A stretch of DNA of 5,261 bases from Caulobacterales bacterium (lineage in GTDB: Bacteria; Pseudomonadota; Alphaproteobacteria; Caulobacterales; Caulobacteraceae): the NCBI GenBank assembly GCA_947480815.1, contig CANKEA010000114.1, positions 1 to 5,261 on the forward strand, given 5' to 3'. The position numbers were made by a program, and so were the translations under genes. Positions 4,569 through 5,261 of the stretch are shown here, one piece after another. The stretch's first letter is position 1, and the number at the start of each line of letters is the position of its first letter. The notes beneath the pieces are model-generated. The model saw nothing but the letters and a program-made list of their open reading frames with translations, made no database searches and was not told where the DNA came from.

Positions 4569-5261
4569 ATGGCGGCCTACGTTCCCAGCCAAGTCGAGCC
4601 CCGGTGGCGCGCCGCCTGGGAGCGGGCGGAATCATTCCGCACGTCGGCGGACTTTGCCTCAGATCCGCGTCCAAAATACTACGTCCTGGAGATGTTCCCC
4701 TATCCGTCGGGGCGCATCCACATGGGCCATGTGCGCAACTATGCGATGGGCGATGTGGTGGCCCGGTTCAAACGGGCGCGCGGCTTTTCCGTGCTGCACC
4801 CCATGGGCTGGGACGCATTCGGCATGCCGGCCGAGAACGCCGCTATGGAACGCGGCGTCCATCCCAAGGGTTGGACCTACGACAATATCGCCGCCATGCG
4901 GGCCGAACTGAAGGCCTTAGGCCTGTCTATCGACTGGTCCCGCGAATTCGCCACCTGCGACGTGGCCTATTACGGCAAGCAACAGGCCTGGTTCCTGAAG
5001 CTACTCGAGCGCGGCCTGGTCTATCGCCGCGAGGCGAGTGTGAACTGGGACCCGGTCGACATGACCGTCCTGGCCAATGAACAGGTCATAGACGGCCGCG
5101 GCTGGCGCTCTGGCGCTGTGGTCGAGAAGAAGAAGCTGACACAGTGGTTTCTTCGCATCACCTCTTACGCCGACGCCCTGATCGAGGGGCTGGGAACCCT
5201 GGACCGCTGGCCGGACAAGGTGCGGCTCATGCAGGAAAACTGGATTGGTCGCTCCAAGGGC
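4569..5261 (+). CDS. leuS: Leucyl-tRNA synthetase, N-terminal part (runs off window)
   Basis: The first 231 residues of a class I aminoacyl-tRNA synthetase that charges tRNA-Leu; the full protein is usually about 860 residues, so roughly a quarter is present. Visible marks are [12 protein letters not shown] with the class I HIGH signature as HMGH (51-54), [16 protein letters not shown] (77-92), [11 protein letters not shown] (117-127), [18 protein letters not shown] (159-176) and [10 protein letters not shown] (222-231), where the editing-domain insertion begins. The cysteines I recall from the zinc-binding module of E. coli LeuRS (NWC and GCCWRC) are replaced by D161 and by R177, G178 and S181, apparently normal for alphaproteobacteria. 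The frame is open to the window end. There is no clear Shine-Dalgarno before the ATG, so translation may be coupled to the lipoprotein gene ending 12 bp upstream. Confidence 0.97.
   Translation, partial: MAAYVPSQVEPRWRAAWERAESFRTSADFASDPRPKYYVLEMFPYPSGRIHMGHVRNYAMGDVVARFKRARGFSVLHPMGWDAFGMPAENAAMERGVHPKGWTYDNIAAMRAELKALGLSIDWSREFATCDVAYYGKQQAWFLKLLERGLVYRREASVNWDPVDMTVLANEQVIDGRGWRSGAVVEKKKLTQWFLRITSYADALIEGLGTLDRWPDKVRLMQENWIGRSKG

Noticed and set aside
4604..5080. Overlapping reading frame inside leuS
   Set aside because: leuS in its own frame is unmistakable; the other frames are shadows caused by high GC at third codon positions.

Overview
The window looks like chromosomal DNA from an alphaproteobacterium, most likely of the order Caulobacterales (Caulobacter/Phenylobacterium-like). 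The reasons are high GC, a CenR-type response regulator, an NtrZ-like periplasmic protein, and a DUF3576-type lipoprotein directly upstream of leuS. This assignment rests on remembered family and gene-order knowledge, not on a database search. I see no mobile element, CRISPR array, rRNA or convincing tRNA. The window reads as ordinary, conserved core genome.

Layout from left to right. xthA (exonuclease III, + strand, 31-837) is complete and converges on a response-regulator gene (- strand, 841-1527) with only 3 bp between the stop codons. The regulator resembles CenR, the cell-envelope regulator of alphaproteobacteria. It is divergent from an L,D-transpeptidase-fold (YkuD) gene (+ strand, 1577-2092), with a 49-bp gap. 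That gene overlaps the 3' end of a yggS/PLP-homeostasis gene (- strand, 2030-2716) tail to tail by 63 bp. yggS is in turn divergent from a thiamine-phosphate-synthase-like gene (+ strand, about 2723-3340), with only about 6 bp between start codons. The latter converges on an ntrZ-like gene (- strand, 3344-3754), again with 3 bp between stops.

A 325-bp gene-free stretch (3755-4079) follows. It carries a good promoter candidate for the ntrZ-like gene, a weaker one for the downstream operon, and several GC-rich hairpins. On its right side are a small lipoprotein gene (4080-4556) and, 12 bp further, the first 231 codons of leuS, which runs off the window.

Functionally the window mixes housekeeping (DNA repair, leucyl-tRNA charging, PLP and thiamine metabolism) with envelope-related genes (CenR-like regulator, YkuD-fold enzyme, NtrZ-like periplasmic protein, lipoprotein). 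The strand alternates gene by gene, so all genes but the last two must be transcribed separately, and several promoters must lie inside neighbouring coding sequence. The best leads are the CenR/YkuD divergent pair, the YkuD protein without a signal peptide and with a non-standard active-site motif, the ThiE-like protein lacking the usual Mg/pyrophosphate residues, and the paired CTAG-NNN-CTAG stop-codon arrangement at two convergent junctions. I did not find a clearly new multi-gene system.
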